A stretch of DNA of 64,000 nt from SZUA-35 sp965530755. GTDB taxonomy: Bacteria; Actinomycetota; Acidimicrobiia; Acidimicrobiales; SZUA-35. Below, in pieces: positions 43,956 to 54,649 of this stretch. Every line of letters starts with the position of its first letter. Position 1 is the first letter of the stretch. The DNA lies in contig CBESNA010000014.1 in assembly GCA_965530755.1 (NCBI GenBank), positions 24,810 to 88,809 on the forward strand, read 5' to 3'. Both the position numbers and the translations under genes were made by a program. Below the pieces are notes generated by a model. That model was not told the origin of the DNA. It ran no database searches and was given only the letters and a program-made list of their open reading frames with translations.

Positions 43956-45251
43956 TCAGGTGTCCTCGACCGTGAGCTTCAAGAAGTGGGTCGAGCACGA
44001 GATGCACGGGTCGTAGTTCCGGATTGTCTGCTCGCACTTGAGTTCGAGATCGTCGAGATCGAGGTGCAGGTTGTCGCCGACGAACTGACGGAGATCCGAT
44101 TCGATCGTCGGCTGGTTCTGCGCCGTCGGTGGGATGATCTGAGCGGCGAGGATTTTGCCGTCGTCGTCGATCTCGTAGCGGTGGTACAGCAGACCGCGAG
44201 GGGCCTCGGTGGCCGCCCACCCGACGCCGGCGCGTGCCGGGACCTCGACAAACGGCTCGTCTGGAGGGGTGTAGGCGTTGATGATCCGCAGCGCCTCGTC
44301 GATGGCGTAGAGCGTCTCGAGTCCGCGCACGATGATGCTCTTGAACGGGTTGGTGACGACCGGCCCGAGGCCCACCTCGGCCGCCAGGTCCTGCACGTCA
44401 GGGGTGAGCAGATCGAAGTTGTTGGCGTATCGGGCCAGCGGACCCACGTGATACCACCCGCGCCCGACGAGGCTCGAGTGCAGCGACGTCGAGTGGGCCA
44501 CGTGTTCCTCGACGGAGAACTGCTCGAACTCGGACGCATCGATGTCGAGGCCCTTGTTCGACACGATGCGTCCCTCGTTGAACGGGTACTCGTCTGGATG
44601 CCGCAACGAGACGAACTCGTAGTCCTGCGAGAGCTCCGGGAAGTCGAAGCCCGCGGTCCACCGGATGAGGTCGATGCAGATCTCTCGGGCTTCTTCGAGC
44701 GGCGTGCGAAGTGCTTCGAATTCGTGGCGTGACGGGGAGCGGTAGAAACCGCCGAGGCGCACGTTGACCGGGTGGATCGGGCGGCCGCCGAGCAACTCGA
44801 CGAGGTCGTTGCCGGTCTTCTTGAGGGTCAAGATGTTCTCGACCATCTCCGGGTGATCGGCCGCGATCGCGATGCCAGAGTGGTAGCCGAGGAAGTCTGG
44901 CGCATGCAGGAAGCCAACGTGCAGCACGTGGCTCTCGATCCACTCACCGCAGTACAGCAGCCGTCGCAGATCGCGGATCGTGCCGCCCACGGTGACGCCA
45001 CACAGTCGCTCGATCGCGTGGACCGAGCTCATCTGATACGCCACGGGACAGATCCCGCAGATCCGGGCGGTGATGTCGACCGGTTCGGTGTAGTCACGTC
45101 CACGCAGAAATGCCTCGAAGAAGCGCGGTGGCTCATAGATCTCGAGCCGGACATCGGTCACCTCGCCGTCTACCACCTTCACGTGCATGGCTCCCTCACC
45201 CTCGACCCGAGCGAGCACCGGCACGTGGAAGTCGACGTTCTTGTGGGTCAT
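43956..45251 (-). CDS. hydA: Group 3b NiFe hydrogenase, large (alpha) subunit
   Basis: 431 residues. NiFe ligands: RICGIC (C65, C68) near the N-terminus and DPCISCSTH (C416, C419) at the C-terminus. A nine-residue tail, FLKLTVEDT, follows His422 and is the expected peptidase-cleaved extension. Gene order and partners (beta, gamma, delta subunits) match the bidirectional NADP-linked sulfhydrogenase type. All ligands are Cys, none Sec. ATGA overlap with the small subunit. Confidence 0.94.
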   Translation of the reverse strand: MTHKNVDFHVPVLARVEGEGAMHVKVVDGEVTDVRLEIYEPPRFFEAFLRGRDYTEPVDITARICGICPVAYQMSSVHAIERLCGVTVGGTIRDLRRLLYCGEWIESHVLHVGFLHAPDFLGYHSGIAIAADHPEMVENILTLKKTGNDLVELLGGRPIHPVNVRLGGFYRSPSRHEFEALRTPLEEAREICIDLIRWTAGFDFPELSQDYEFVSLRHPDEYPFNEGRIVSNKGLDIDASEFEQFSVEEHVAHSTSLHSSLVGRGWYHVGPLARYANNFDLLTPDVQDLAAEVGLGPVVTNPFKSIIVRGLETLYAIDEALRIINAYTPPDEPFVEVPARAGVGWAATEAPRGLLYHRYEIDDDGKILAAQIIPPTAQNQPTIESDLRQFVGDNLHLDLDDLELKCEQTIRNYDPCISCSTHFLKLTVEDT

Positions 45252-46021
45252 CGGGGGTCCCTTCGATCGGCTTCGTCACGGAAGGGCTGGTCCCACCCGG
45301 CGTAGCTGCGGAAGCTGCGTGCGATCGCCGCGTCGCTGAGGCCGAGCAGCGTGAACTGGTCGGCGAGCGCCTCGGTGTTCGGGCTCTCCATCGGGCCGAA
45401 ACAGCCATAGCAGCCCCGGTTGTACGACGGGCACAACGCGTTGCAGCCGCCCTGCGTCACTGGTCCGAGGCAAGGGGTGCCATGGGCGACCATGATGCAC
45501 GGGTTGCCTCTGGCCTTGCATTGCACGCACACGCTCGTTGTGGGGATGCGAGGCGGGCGTCCGGCGAGGTGGGCCGAGATCGTCTCGACGAGTTGCCCGC
45601 GGTCGATCGGACAACCCCGCAGTTCGAAGTCGACCTGGACGTGGTCGCTGATCGGCGTCGAGGTCTCGAGCGTCGAGACGAACTCGGGATGGGCGTACAC
45701 GATGCCGATGAACTCGTTGATGTCCGCGCCGTTGCGGAGGGCCTGGATTCCGCCCGAGGTGGCGCAGGCGCCGATGGTGATGAGCACGCCCGAATTCGCA
45801 CGGATCTCCTGGATCCGGACGAGATCGTGCGGCGTGGTGATCGACCCTTCCACCAGCGAGACGTCATACGGCCCCTCGACCATGCCGCTCGATGCCTCGG
45901 GAAAGTAGGCGATGTCGATCCGACCGGCGACCGCGAGCAGGTCGTCCTCGCAGTCGAGCAAGCTCAGCTGACAGCCATCGCACGATGCAAACTTCCATAC
46001 TCCCAGCGTTGGGTTGCTCAT
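45248..46021 (-). CDS. hydD: Group 3b NiFe hydrogenase, small (delta) subunit
   Basis: 257 residues from ATG 46021. Fe-S cysteines: FASCDGCQLSLLDC at the N-terminus (proximal cluster), TIGACATSGG, RGCPIDR, and the C-terminal cluster region CVQCKARGNPCIM, GTPCLGPV, GCNALCPSYNRGCYGCFGP. There is no twin-arginine signal, so the enzyme is cytosolic. It relays electrons between the NiFe site and the diaphorase subunits. Confidence 0.94.
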   Translation of the reverse strand: MSNPTLGVWKFASCDGCQLSLLDCEDDLLAVAGRIDIAYFPEASSGMVEGPYDVSLVEGSITTPHDLVRIQEIRANSGVLITIGACATSGGIQALRNGADINEFIGIVYAHPEFVSTLETSTPISDHVQVDFELRGCPIDRGQLVETISAHLAGRPPRIPTTSVCVQCKARGNPCIMVAHGTPCLGPVTQGGCNALCPSYNRGCYGCFGPMESPNTEALADQFTLLGLSDAAIARSFRSYAGWDQPFRDEADRRDPR

Positions 46022-46028
46022 GTCACCC

Positions 46029-46886
46029 TCACAGCTCTCGGATCGGATGGAACGATTGGATCTCGGCGTAGCTGGCGATCGGCCCGTCACGACAGACGAT
46101 GAACGGTCCCAGCTGGCAGTGCCCGCACAGCGCGTTGCCGCACTGCATGTTGCGTTCGAGGGTGAGCCAGATCCGCTCGGCAGGTACGCCGAGGTCGATG
46201 AGTTTGAGCGCAGTGAAATGCATCATGACATCCGGACCGCAGACAAACGCGGTGGTCTTCGACCAGTCGAGGTCGACGCCGCCTTCAACGCCGAGCATGG
46301 CGGGCACGACACCAACCGGCCCGCTCCATGCATCGGCACCGACGTCGACCGTGACGACCATCTCGGCTCCGGAGTCGGCCCAGGCAGTGAGGTCGTCTCG
46401 GTAGATCAGATCACTCGGGGTTTTGGCCCCGTAGATGACGGCAAGGCGATCCAAGCCCGGTTCGCCGACCGCCTGGTCGATGGCAGCCCTCAGCGGGGCG
46501 ATGCCCAATCCACCAGCTGCGATGAGAAGCTGGTCGGTGTCGAGCGTATCGAGAGGCCAATGGTTGCCGAACGGCCCGCGGACGGTGATCACGCCACCGA
46601 TCGGGGTATCGATCAGTGCGTTGGTGATCGCCCCGGCTCGGCGAATCGTGTAGGCGTGGTGGTCGGTCATGGTGCGCGCCGAGCTGATCGAGATCGCGGC
46701 CTCGCCCACCCCGAACGAACCGAGCATGCTGACCTGCGCCGGTTCGAAGTCGGGAAGCGAACTCTCGACGGGCACGACGCGCAGGGTGACGATGTCGGAC
46801 CCTTCGTCCACCTTGTCGAGCACCCGATAAGGCGTTGGTACGAGGAGTGGCGACGGCGCCGTCTTCAGATCGGTCGTCGTGGTCAT
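46029..46886 (-). CDS. hydG: Hydrogenase gamma (diaphorase, FAD/NAD(P)) subunit
   Basis: 285 residues from ATG 46886. Ferredoxin-NADP reductase-like fold: ISISSARTM (FAD site), LLIAAGGLGIAPLRAAI (pyridine nucleotide) and FVCGPDVMMHF. A 2Fe-2S site follows: C249, C254, C257, C265 (pattern CX4CX2CX7C). It passes electrons to or from NADP(H). ATGA overlap with hydB. Confidence 0.92.
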   Translation of the reverse strand: MTTTTDLKTAPSPLLVPTPYRVLDKVDEGSDIVTLRVVPVESSLPDFEPAQVSMLGSFGVGEAAISISSARTMTDHHAYTIRRAGAITNALIDTPIGGVITVRGPFGNHWPLDTLDTDQLLIAAGGLGIAPLRAAIDQAVGEPGLDRLAVIYGAKTPSDLIYRDDLTAWADSGAEMVVTVDVGADAWSGPVGVVPAMLGVEGGVDLDWSKTTAFVCGPDVMMHFTALKLIDLGVPAERIWLTLERNMQCGNALCGHCQLGPFIVCRDGPIASYAEIQSFHPIREL

Positions 46887-48031
46887 GACTCGGCTCCTTC
46901 CCGCATCGCCCGGACTTCCTCGGTCAGGTCGATGCCCACCGGGCACCAAGTGATGCATCGACCGCAGCCGACACACCCCGATTCGTCGAACTGATCGATC
47001 CAGGTGCCGAGCTTGTGGGTCATCCACTGGCGATAGCGAGACTTGGCCGATGCCCGGTGCGGACCTGGACCGAGCAGGGAGAAGTCGAGGCTGAAGCACG
47101 AGTCCCACACCCGCCATCGTTCGGTGTGATCGCCGGTCAGATCGGTGACGTCCTCGAGGTTCGTGCAGAAACAGGTCGGGCAGGCGAGCGTGCAGTTCCC
47201 GCAGGTGAGGCACCGCTGCGCCACCTGTTCCCACTGTGGGCTGTCGAGGTTCTCGTACAGCAACTCCTTGATGCCATCGGTGTCGAGGTGGCGCGAGATC
47301 CGGTCTGCCGCGTCTTCGACGACGCGCCGCGCTGCTTCCGCCTCGTCGCCGGACGTCGTATCCGAGGTGAGGTCGGCGAGGAGCGCTACGCCGGCGTCTG
47401 ACCCGGTCTCGACCACGTAGCGAACGACGTCGCCGTCGACCAGCTCGGTCAGTGCGAGGTCGTACCCCGGCCCCGCGGACGGGCCGGTGCCCATCGAGGT
47501 GCAGAAACAGGTCTCGGCGGGGTCGCCGCAGTTGACGGCGACGATGAAGAGATCGGCCCGGTTGGCTCTATAGGTCGGGTCGGGGTGCGGACCGCCCAGC
47601 AGCACCCGGTCCTGCTTGGCGATGGCGGCCAACTCACAGGGCCGAACACCGATGAACGCTCGCTTGGGCACCTCGGGCTCGTGCATCCGCACCCGGATCC
47701 CGACGGCCGTTGCGCCCGGTTCTGTCTGCTTCGACATCTCCCAGACCTTGGTGCGAGACGGATGGAGCAACTCCTTCCACGACTGCGGGCCGACGGCGTA
47801 GCCGAAACGAGCGCCATCTCCCCTTGGGACCAGGCGATAGCGGCCGCCGGACTGTTCGTCGGTCCAGCCAGACGGCAGGTCGTCGGCCGAGCGCAGCACA
47901 TCGTGGCTGATGACCCCGTTGTGAACCTGCGGGCCGAAGGTCGCGTGACCCCGCTCCTGCAATCGTGTGATCAGTGAGTCGAGCCCCGCTACGTCGAGCG
48001 TGACCGCATCGATGGTGTCGCTGGGGCTCAA
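46883..48031 (-). CDS. hydB: Hydrogenase beta (4Fe-4S) subunit
   Basis: 382 residues from TTG 48031. The two C-terminal 4Fe-4S clusters are in CLTCGNCTLACPTCFC and CVGCGRCITWCPVGID. The N-terminal domain has FIGVRPCELAAIAKQD and FCTSMGTGPSAGPGYDL. The TTG is chosen because GGAG lies seven bases upstream of it; an in-frame ATG at 48073 has no such site and is the alternative. First gene of the canonical hydB-G-D-A order. Confidence 0.9.
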   Translation of the reverse strand: MSPSDTIDAVTLDVAGLDSLITRLQERGHATFGPQVHNGVISHDVLRSADDLPSGWTDEQSGGRYRLVPRGDGARFGYAVGPQSWKELLHPSRTKVWEMSKQTEPGATAVGIRVRMHEPEVPKRAFIGVRPCELAAIAKQDRVLLGGPHPDPTYRANRADLFIVAVNCGDPAETCFCTSMGTGPSAGPGYDLALTELVDGDVVRYVVETGSDAGVALLADLTSDTTSGDEAEAARRVVEDAADRISRHLDTDGIKELLYENLDSPQWEQVAQRCLTCGNCTLACPTCFCTNLEDVTDLTGDHTERWRVWDSCFSLDFSLLGPGPHRASAKSRYRQWMTHKLGTWIDQFDESGCVGCGRCITWCPVGIDLTEEVRAMREGAES

Positions 48032-48098
48032 GACCGTGCTCCTTCTCCGCTGCGATGACGATTGTGCGGACATGGTGGGCGCTCACCGGCGCGACGCG

Positions 48099-48118
48099 GA
48101 ACGGACTTTGGTCCCGAA
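48099..48118. promoter_or_regulatory. DosR-like palindrome, site 1
   Basis: GGACTTTGGTCC at 48103-48114 in a 20-base context that matches the mycobacterial DosR (DevR) box TTSGGGACTWWAGTCCCSAA at 15 of 20 positions, including the right half GTCCCGAA. It lies about 70 bases upstream of hydB and 80 upstream of hypF. Binding is inferred. Confidence 0.5.
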
Positions 48119-48146
48119 CGCTCGGTATCCACGTGTGCGGCCAGGA

Positions 48147-48166
48147 GACAGGACCTCGGTCCCTAG
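48147..48166. promoter_or_regulatory. DosR-like palindrome, site 2
   Basis: GGACCTCGGTCC at 48151-48162, a perfect 5-bp inverted repeat with a two-base centre. It is 48 bases centre-to-centre from site 1 and shares GGAC-N4-GTCCC. Its match to the DosR box is weaker (about 11 of 20). Confidence 0.4.
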
Positions 48167-48198
48167 CCCTGGCTCGTGACCGGTCGCAGAGTGCACAC

Positions 48199-50553
48199 GT
48201 GGCACACGACACCCTGGCGCCCGTGATTCCAATCGTCGTGCCGCGCGAAGAAGACAGATCGGTCCGCTTCGATGTCGGTGGTCTGGTGCAGGGCGTCGGG
48301 TTCCGCCCCTTCGTGTATCGACTTGCCACCGACGCGCGACTCGACGGCATCGTCGGCAACGATTCGACCCACGTCTTCATAGAGGTGACCGGCCCCGCCG
48401 CTCGGATCGAGGAGTTCGAACAGCGGCTGGTGGACGAGGCTCCGCCGCTCGCGCGCATCGAGACGGTGACTCGGACAGTGATACCGATCCGGTCCGCGCA
48501 GGGCTTTCGTATCACCGGCAGTGCTGCGGTGGACGGCGAACGGACGCTCATCCCGCCGGACACCGCCGTTTGTGCGGACTGCCTCCGCGAACTGGCCGAC
48601 CCAGTTGATCGTCGCTACCGGCACCCGTTCATCACGTGCACCAACTGCGGTCCACGCTTCACGATCATCCGCGACCTGCCCTATGACCGGCCGGCCACGA
48701 CGATGGCAAGCTTCGAGATGTGCGAGGCGTGTGCGCGCGAATACGCAGACCCGTCGGATCGCCGGCACTACGCTCAGCCGATTGCGTGCCCGAACTGCGG
48801 GCCGGTCCTCGAGTTCCGTGACGATCGCCCCGACGCAACCGAGGGTCCCGTCGATCCGATCGAGGCGGCAGCTGAAGCACTGAGGAGCGGCGCCATCGTC
48901 GCCATCAAGGGCCTTGGCGGCTTCCACCTCGCGTGCGACGCCGCAGACGACGAGGCGGTCAGGCAGCTCCGACAACGCAAACACCGCCCCGACAAGCCGT
49001 TCGCGCTGATGGTTGCCGATCTCGAAGCCGCGGCCGACCTCGCCGAGATCGGGCCGGTCGAGGCCGAACAGCTGGTGTCTCCCGCCCGGCCGATTGTCCT
49101 GCTGCGTTCCCGTGCGGGAAGGAGCGCGACCATCTCGGAGGCTGTGGCGCCCGGGAGTCCGATGATCGGACTCATGTTGCCGTTCACCCCGATTCACCAC
49201 CTGCTCTTCTCGTCAGGTGCCCCCGCGCTGGTCATGACGAGCGGCAACCTCAGCGGAGAAGCGTTGGCGTATCGCGATGCCGATGCCTCGACGCGGCTCG
49301 GCGGCATCTGCGACGCATGGCTCACGCACGATCGACCCATCCACGTTCCCTGCGACGACTCAGTCGTCCGCTCCGTCGGCGACTCACTGCTTCCCATCCG
49401 ACGAGCGCGGGGCTTCGTTCCCCTTCCTGTGTCTGTCGAAGGAATCGAACACGACGTCCTTGCGGTCGGTGGCGAACTCAAGAACTCCTTCTGCCTCGCA
49501 TCGCCGCGGCACGCATGGATGAGCCAGCACCTCGGAGACATGGAGAACTTGGCGACGCTCGAGGCCTTCGAACGAGGCGTCGAACAGTTCGAGCACATCT
49601 ACGGCATCGCCCCCGCGGTGGTCGCCGTTGATCTCCACCCCGGGTATCGAACGTCTCGGTGGGCGAGGACGAACCACGCCGGCCGCGTGATCGAGGTCCA
49701 GCACCACCACGCACACATCGCCTCGGTGATGGCCGAGCACGGACGCGCCCCAGACGAAAAAGTCATCGGCTTCGCGTTCGACGGCACCGGCTATGGCGAT
49801 GACGGAGCCATCTGGGGTGGGGAGGTCTTGATGGCAGACGCTCACGGCTACGAGCGCGTCGCCCACCTCGCACCCGTCGACCTGCCGGGCGGCGACAGCG
49901 CCGTACGCAACCCGTGCCGCGTCGCACTGGTCCACCTCGCTGCGGCCGGTGTCGATTGGTCCGACGATCTGGCACCGGTTCGCGCCCTCACGCCATCAGA
50001 GCTCGTCACCTTTCGTCGGCAACTCGATCAGAAGATCGCATGCGTGCAGACGACGAGCATGGGGCGACTGTTCGACGCGGTGGCGTCGTTGCTCGGGCTC
50101 CGGCATCGGATCAGCTACGAGGCACAAGCTGCGATCGAACTGGAGGTCGCCGCCGACCAGGCGGATGGTGGTTCGTCCTGCCACTATCGCTTCACCATCG
50201 ACGGGCCACTGATCTCACCAGCGGAAGTCCTCCGCGAGATGGTGATCGACCTCCGTGCGAACGTGCCAACGAGCGAGATCGCGCGTGCATTCCACGAGGC
50301 CGTCAGCGATGTGGTGGTCACCGTGGCCGCGAGGCTCCGGGACGAGCGTGGGGATCATGCCGTGGCACTGTCGGGCGGCGTGTTCCAGAACGCCCTCCTC
50401 ACCGTCATGTGTACGTCGCGCCTCCAGGACGCGGGTTTTGTGGTGCTGACCAACCAGCTCGTTCCTCCCAACGACGGAGGCCTCGCCCTCGGACAAGCCT
50501 TTGTCGCCGGTCACCGCCAACACGCCCGACCAACGACCAGAACGGCCTTCTGA
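48199..50553 (+). CDS. hypF: Carbamoyltransferase HypF
   Basis: 784 residues from GTG 48199 (GTG 48223 or 48238 are alternatives). Acylphosphatase domain: GLVQGVGFRPFVYRLA. Two zinc-finger-like repeats: CADC/CTNC and CEAC/CPNC. YrdC-like region: IVAIKGLGGFHLACDA. Kae1-like domain: VQHHHAHIASVMAEHG, FDGTGYGDDGAIWGGE and ALSGGVFQNALL. It makes the thiocyanate precursor of the hydrogenase CN ligands from carbamoyl phosphate. First gene of hypFCDE. Confidence 0.95.
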   Translation: MAHDTLAPVIPIVVPREEDRSVRFDVGGLVQGVGFRPFVYRLATDARLDGIVGNDSTHVFIEVTGPAARIEEFEQRLVDEAPPLARIETVTRTVIPIRSAQGFRITGSAAVDGERTLIPPDTAVCADCLRELADPVDRRYRHPFITCTNCGPRFTIIRDLPYDRPATTMASFEMCEACAREYADPSDRRHYAQPIACPNCGPVLEFRDDRPDATEGPVDPIEAAAEALRSGAIVAIKGLGGFHLACDAADDEAVRQLRQRKHRPDKPFALMVADLEAAADLAEIGPVEAEQLVSPARPIVLLRSRAGRSATISEAVAPGSPMIGLMLPFTPIHHLLFSSGAPALVMTSGNLSGEALAYRDADASTRLGGICDAWLTHDRPIHVPCDDSVVRSVGDSLLPIRRARGFVPLPVSVEGIEHDVLAVGGELKNSFCLASPRHAWMSQHLGDMENLATLEAFERGVEQFEHIYGIAPAVVAVDLHPGYRTSRWARTNHAGRVIEVQHHHAHIASVMAEHGRAPDEKVIGFAFDGTGYGDDGAIWGGEVLMADAHGYERVAHLAPVDLPGGDSAVRNPCRVALVHLAAAGVDWSDDLAPVRALTPSELVTFRRQLDQKIACVQTTSMGRLFDAVASLLGLRHRISYEAQAAIELEVAADQADGGSSCHYRFTIDGPLISPAEVLREMVIDLRANVPTSEIARAFHEAVSDVVVTVAARLRDERGDHAVALSGGVFQNALLTVMCTSRLQDAGFVVLTNQLVPPNDGGLALGQAFVAGHRQHARPTTRTAF

Positions 50554-50554
50554 C

Positions 50555-50814
50555 ATGTGCCTCGCCGTCCCCGGACAGATCCTCGAGACACGCGTGGAGG
50601 CTGGCATCCCGATGGCCACCATCAGCTTCGATGGCATCCGCAAGGACATCTGCCTGGCCTACCTGCCAGACCTGGGCGTCGGTGACTACGCGATCGTCCA
50701 CGTCGGGTTTGCGATCTCGAAGATCGACGAGGGCTCGGCTCTCGAAACGCTCGAGATGTTCCGCGAGCTGGGGGTCCTTGACGACGAACTCGCTCTTGAC
50801 GAAGCGAGCAGGCC

Positions 50815-50818
<4 letters not shown>
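50555..50818 (+). CDS. hypC: Hydrogenase assembly chaperone HypC
   Basis: 87 residues beginning MCLAVPGQILE with the essential Cys2, one base after the hypF stop. HypC carries Fe(CN)2CO with HypD and docks on the large subunit. GTGA overlap with hypD. Confidence 0.96.
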
Positions 50819-51941
<1,123 letters not shown>

Positions 51942-51942
<1 letters not shown>

Positions 51943-52997
51943 TGCCCGCTGCCGACATGAGCGACTGGAGCTGTCCGCTCCCGCTGCGGGACTACGACCG
52001 GATCGTCATCGGGCACGGCGGTGGCGGGCAGCTCTCGTCCGAACTCGTCGAGCACCTCTTCGTGCCGGCTTTCAACGGGACCGAAGACCTCGAGCTGCAC
52101 GACGCGGCCACATTCGATGTCGACGCCGGACGCTTGGCGTTCTCGACCGACTCGTACGTGGTCCAGCCGCTCTTCTTTCCGGGTGGCTGCATCGGCGACC
52201 TCGCAGTCAACGGAACGGTCAACGACGTAGCCATGACCGGCGCTCGTCCTACGGCGCTCAGCGCCGGGTTCATCCTCGAAGAGGGACTCGAGTTGGCCGT
52301 GCTCGGCCGGGTTGTCGAGGCGATGGCCGCCGCCGCCCTCGCCGCGGGTGTTCGCATCGTCACCGGAGACACAAAGGTCGTCAACAGCGGACAGGCCGAC
52401 GGAATGTACGTCAACACGGCCGGGATCGGAGTCGTGCCAGACGGAATCGACATCCGTCCGACCCGCGCCCGACCCGGCGACGCCATCATCCTCAGCGGGC
52501 CGATCGGCGCACACGGGATCGCCGTGATGTCCTCACGCGAGGGCCTCGAGTTCGGTACCGACCTCCAGTCCGACTCTGCACCACTGCACGGCCTGGTTGC
52601 CGCCATGCTGCATGCGTTCGCAGACGTGCATGTGCTGCGTGACGCGACTCGCGGTGGTGTAACTGCGTCGTTGTGCGAGATCAGCCGCACGGCACACCTC
52701 GGTGTCGAGTACGACGAGGCATCAGTGCCGGTGCCCCCGGCGGTCGCGGCTGCATGCTCCTTCCTCGGCCTCGATGCGATGAGCATCGCCAATGAGGGAC
52801 GCCTGGTGGCGATGGTGCCGCCAGATGGCGTCGACGACGTGATGCTTGCCATGCATGCACACCCCCAAGGCCGGGACGCTCGCGTGATCGGAACCGTCGT
52901 CGACCAACACCCGGGTCTTGTCGTCGCTCGCACCGCCCTCGGAGCATCGCGAGTCGTCGACCTGCCCCTCGGCGAGCAACTGCCCCGCATCTGCTGA
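51942..52997 (+). CDS. hypE: Hydrogenase maturation protein HypE
   Basis: 351 residues from ATG 51942 in a TGATG overlap with hypD. HGGGG in VIGHGGGGQLSS, STDSYVVQPLFFPGG and LRDATRGGVTASLCEI are family hallmarks. The protein ends in the required PRIC, whose terminal cysteine is carbamoylated by HypF and dehydrated to thiocyanate. No hypA or hypB follows; the next gene is an unrelated peptidase 52 bases on. Confidence 0.96.
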
Positions 52998-53037
52998 CCA
53001 CCTTGACCGGCTCACGGCGATGTTGGATGACAGCGAG

Positions 53038-53043
53038 TAGTGT
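53038..53043 (+). promoter_or_regulatory. -10 hexamer TAGTGT, leaderless layout
   Basis: TAGTGT, six bases, GTG 53050. Confidence 0.5.
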
Positions 53044-53049
53044 GCCGCC

Positions 53050-53985
53050 GTGGTTCGTTTCGATGAAAAGGCAAAACAGGGCGGCAAGAAGTACGTCGAG
53101 GACCGGCGCGGTCAACGTGGCCCTGCCGGCAGCGCTCGTGCCGCCGGCGGCGGTCTGCCGATCGGCAAGGGTGGCATCGGTGGCATGATCATCGCCCTGC
53201 TCATCGCTCTTCTGGGCGGCGGCAGCCTCCTGGGTGGCTCCGCCACGTCGTCTCCAGCATTGGATGTCGGTCCACCCTTGGGGTCCGGTCAGGCGGCTGA
53301 TGCCAACGACGAAGAAGTCCTCTACATCGGTGCCCTGATGGGCGACATCCAGGACACGTGGGACCGCAAGTTCGAAGAGGCCGGCCGGCAGTTCGAATTC
53401 ACCACCATCGTCCCCTTCACCGGTTCGGTGGCCACCGGATGCGGCACGGCAACCTCAGCTGTCGGTCCCTTCTACTGCCCCGCCCCCGGCGACAACAAGG
53501 TCTACCTCGACCTCGGCTTCTGGGACGAGCTGGCGACAAAGTTCGGCGCTCCCGGTGACTTCGCTCAGGCCTACGTCATCGCCCACGAGGTCGGCCATCA
53601 CATCCAGTCGATCACCGGCATCAGCGATGGTGTTCGTCAGATCCAAGCCCAGAATCCGGGCGCCAAGAACGAGCTGTCCGTCCGGCAGGAACTCCAGGCC
53701 GACTGTCTTGCCGGCGTCTGGGCGAACGACGCCAGTCAACGTCGCAACTCCGACGGCTCACGCATCATCGAGACCGGCGACATCGAAGAGGGTCTCGCCG
53801 CCGCAGCCGGCGTCGGCGACGACCGCATCCAGCAGCAGGCCGGCATGCAAGTCGATCCGCACGGTTGGACCCATGGTTCGTCTGCAGCCAGGAAGTTCTG
53901 GTTCATGGAGGGTTTCAACACCGGCGATCCAGAGCGTTGCGACACCTTCGCCGACAACGTGAGTCGGGCCGACGTCGGCCTCTGA
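53050..53985 (+). CDS. YpfJ-type neutral zinc metallopeptidase
   Basis: 311 residues from GTG 53050. A basic N-terminus, a Gly/Leu-rich membrane segment (about 45-63: MIIALLIALLGGGSLLGG) and an extracytoplasmic domain with the zinc motif AHEVGHHIQ and a downstream ELQADCLAG (third ligand). MRFD-like start and the conserved SRRNSDGS-type region (here QRRNSDGSRI) match YpfJ. Substrates unknown. It has its own promoter hexamer, separating it from hypFCDE. Confidence 0.9.
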   Translation: MVRFDEKAKQGGKKYVEDRRGQRGPAGSARAAGGGLPIGKGGIGGMIIALLIALLGGGSLLGGSATSSPALDVGPPLGSGQAADANDEEVLYIGALMGDIQDTWDRKFEEAGRQFEFTTIVPFTGSVATGCGTATSAVGPFYCPAPGDNKVYLDLGFWDELATKFGAPGDFAQAYVIAHEVGHHIQSITGISDGVRQIQAQNPGAKNELSVRQELQADCLAGVWANDASQRRNSDGSRIIETGDIEEGLAAAAGVGDDRIQQQAGMQVDPHGWTHGSSAARKFWFMEGFNTGDPERCDTFADNVSRADVGL

Positions 53986-54016
53986 TCGACGTCGCCTCGA
54001 ACTCGGATCGGCCCGG

Positions 54017-54634
54017 TCACCCGCCTCCGGCGATACGGAGGACGCGAGCGGGGTTCCCGACGGCCACCGCGTGGTCGGGAAGGTCTGACGTCACGATCGA
54101 GCCGGCCCCGATCGCCACATGACGGCCGATCGTGACCCCGGGGAGCACCACGACGTTGGCCCCGAGCCACGATCCGTCTCCGATCGAGACAGGCCGCTCC
54201 CCTGCCGACTGGCGTCCGATCGGAACATCGAGGTCGTCGACGGCGTGGTTCTGGTCGGTGACGTAGACGTTCGGTCCGAAGAACACGTCATTGCCGATGA
54301 CAATCTGGAAGTGGCCGACAATGCTGGAGTAGCGACCGATCAGACACCGATCGCCGATCGTGACGATCTGATCGCTGATGAGATGCTGGCCGGGCGCCAT
54401 GCCTGCGCTCAGGGCGACATGGGGTCCGATGAGGGTGTCGGCCCCCAGCCGAATGCCATGCTCACCGAACAGGGCGGCAGGCGGGAAACAGATGACGGTC
54501 CCGCTGCCGAACGAAGCAAATCGGTCAGCCCGACGCGACGTCGGCATGATCGCAGCGCGGCGGGTGAGCCATTCGTGCGCTGCCAGCAGTGCATCGGCCC
54601 GCCACAGCTTCGGATTCCCGGCGGGCCGGCGCAT
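54017..54634 (-). CDS. Left-handed beta-helix acyltransferase
   Basis: 205 residues with hexapeptide repeats from about residue 50 on: LGADTLIGPHVALSAG, TIGDRCLIGRYSSIVG, VIGNDVFFGPNVYVTDQNH and GDGSWLGANVVVLPGVTIG. The histidine in DQNHAVDD is the probable catalytic base of the maltose/galactoside O-acetyltransferase type. The acceptor is unknown. It follows psuG by 15 bases on the same strand. Confidence 0.87.
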   Translation of the reverse strand: MRRPAGNPKLWRADALLAAHEWLTRRAAIMPTSRRADRFASFGSGTVICFPPAALFGEHGIRLGADTLIGPHVALSAGMAPGQHLISDQIVTIGDRCLIGRYSSIVGHFQIVIGNDVFFGPNVYVTDQNHAVDDLDVPIGRQSAGERPVSIGDGSWLGANVVVLPGVTIGRHVAIGAGSIVTSDLPDHAVAVGNPARVLRIAGGG

Positions 54635-54649
54635 GGTCGCGGCGGTCGC

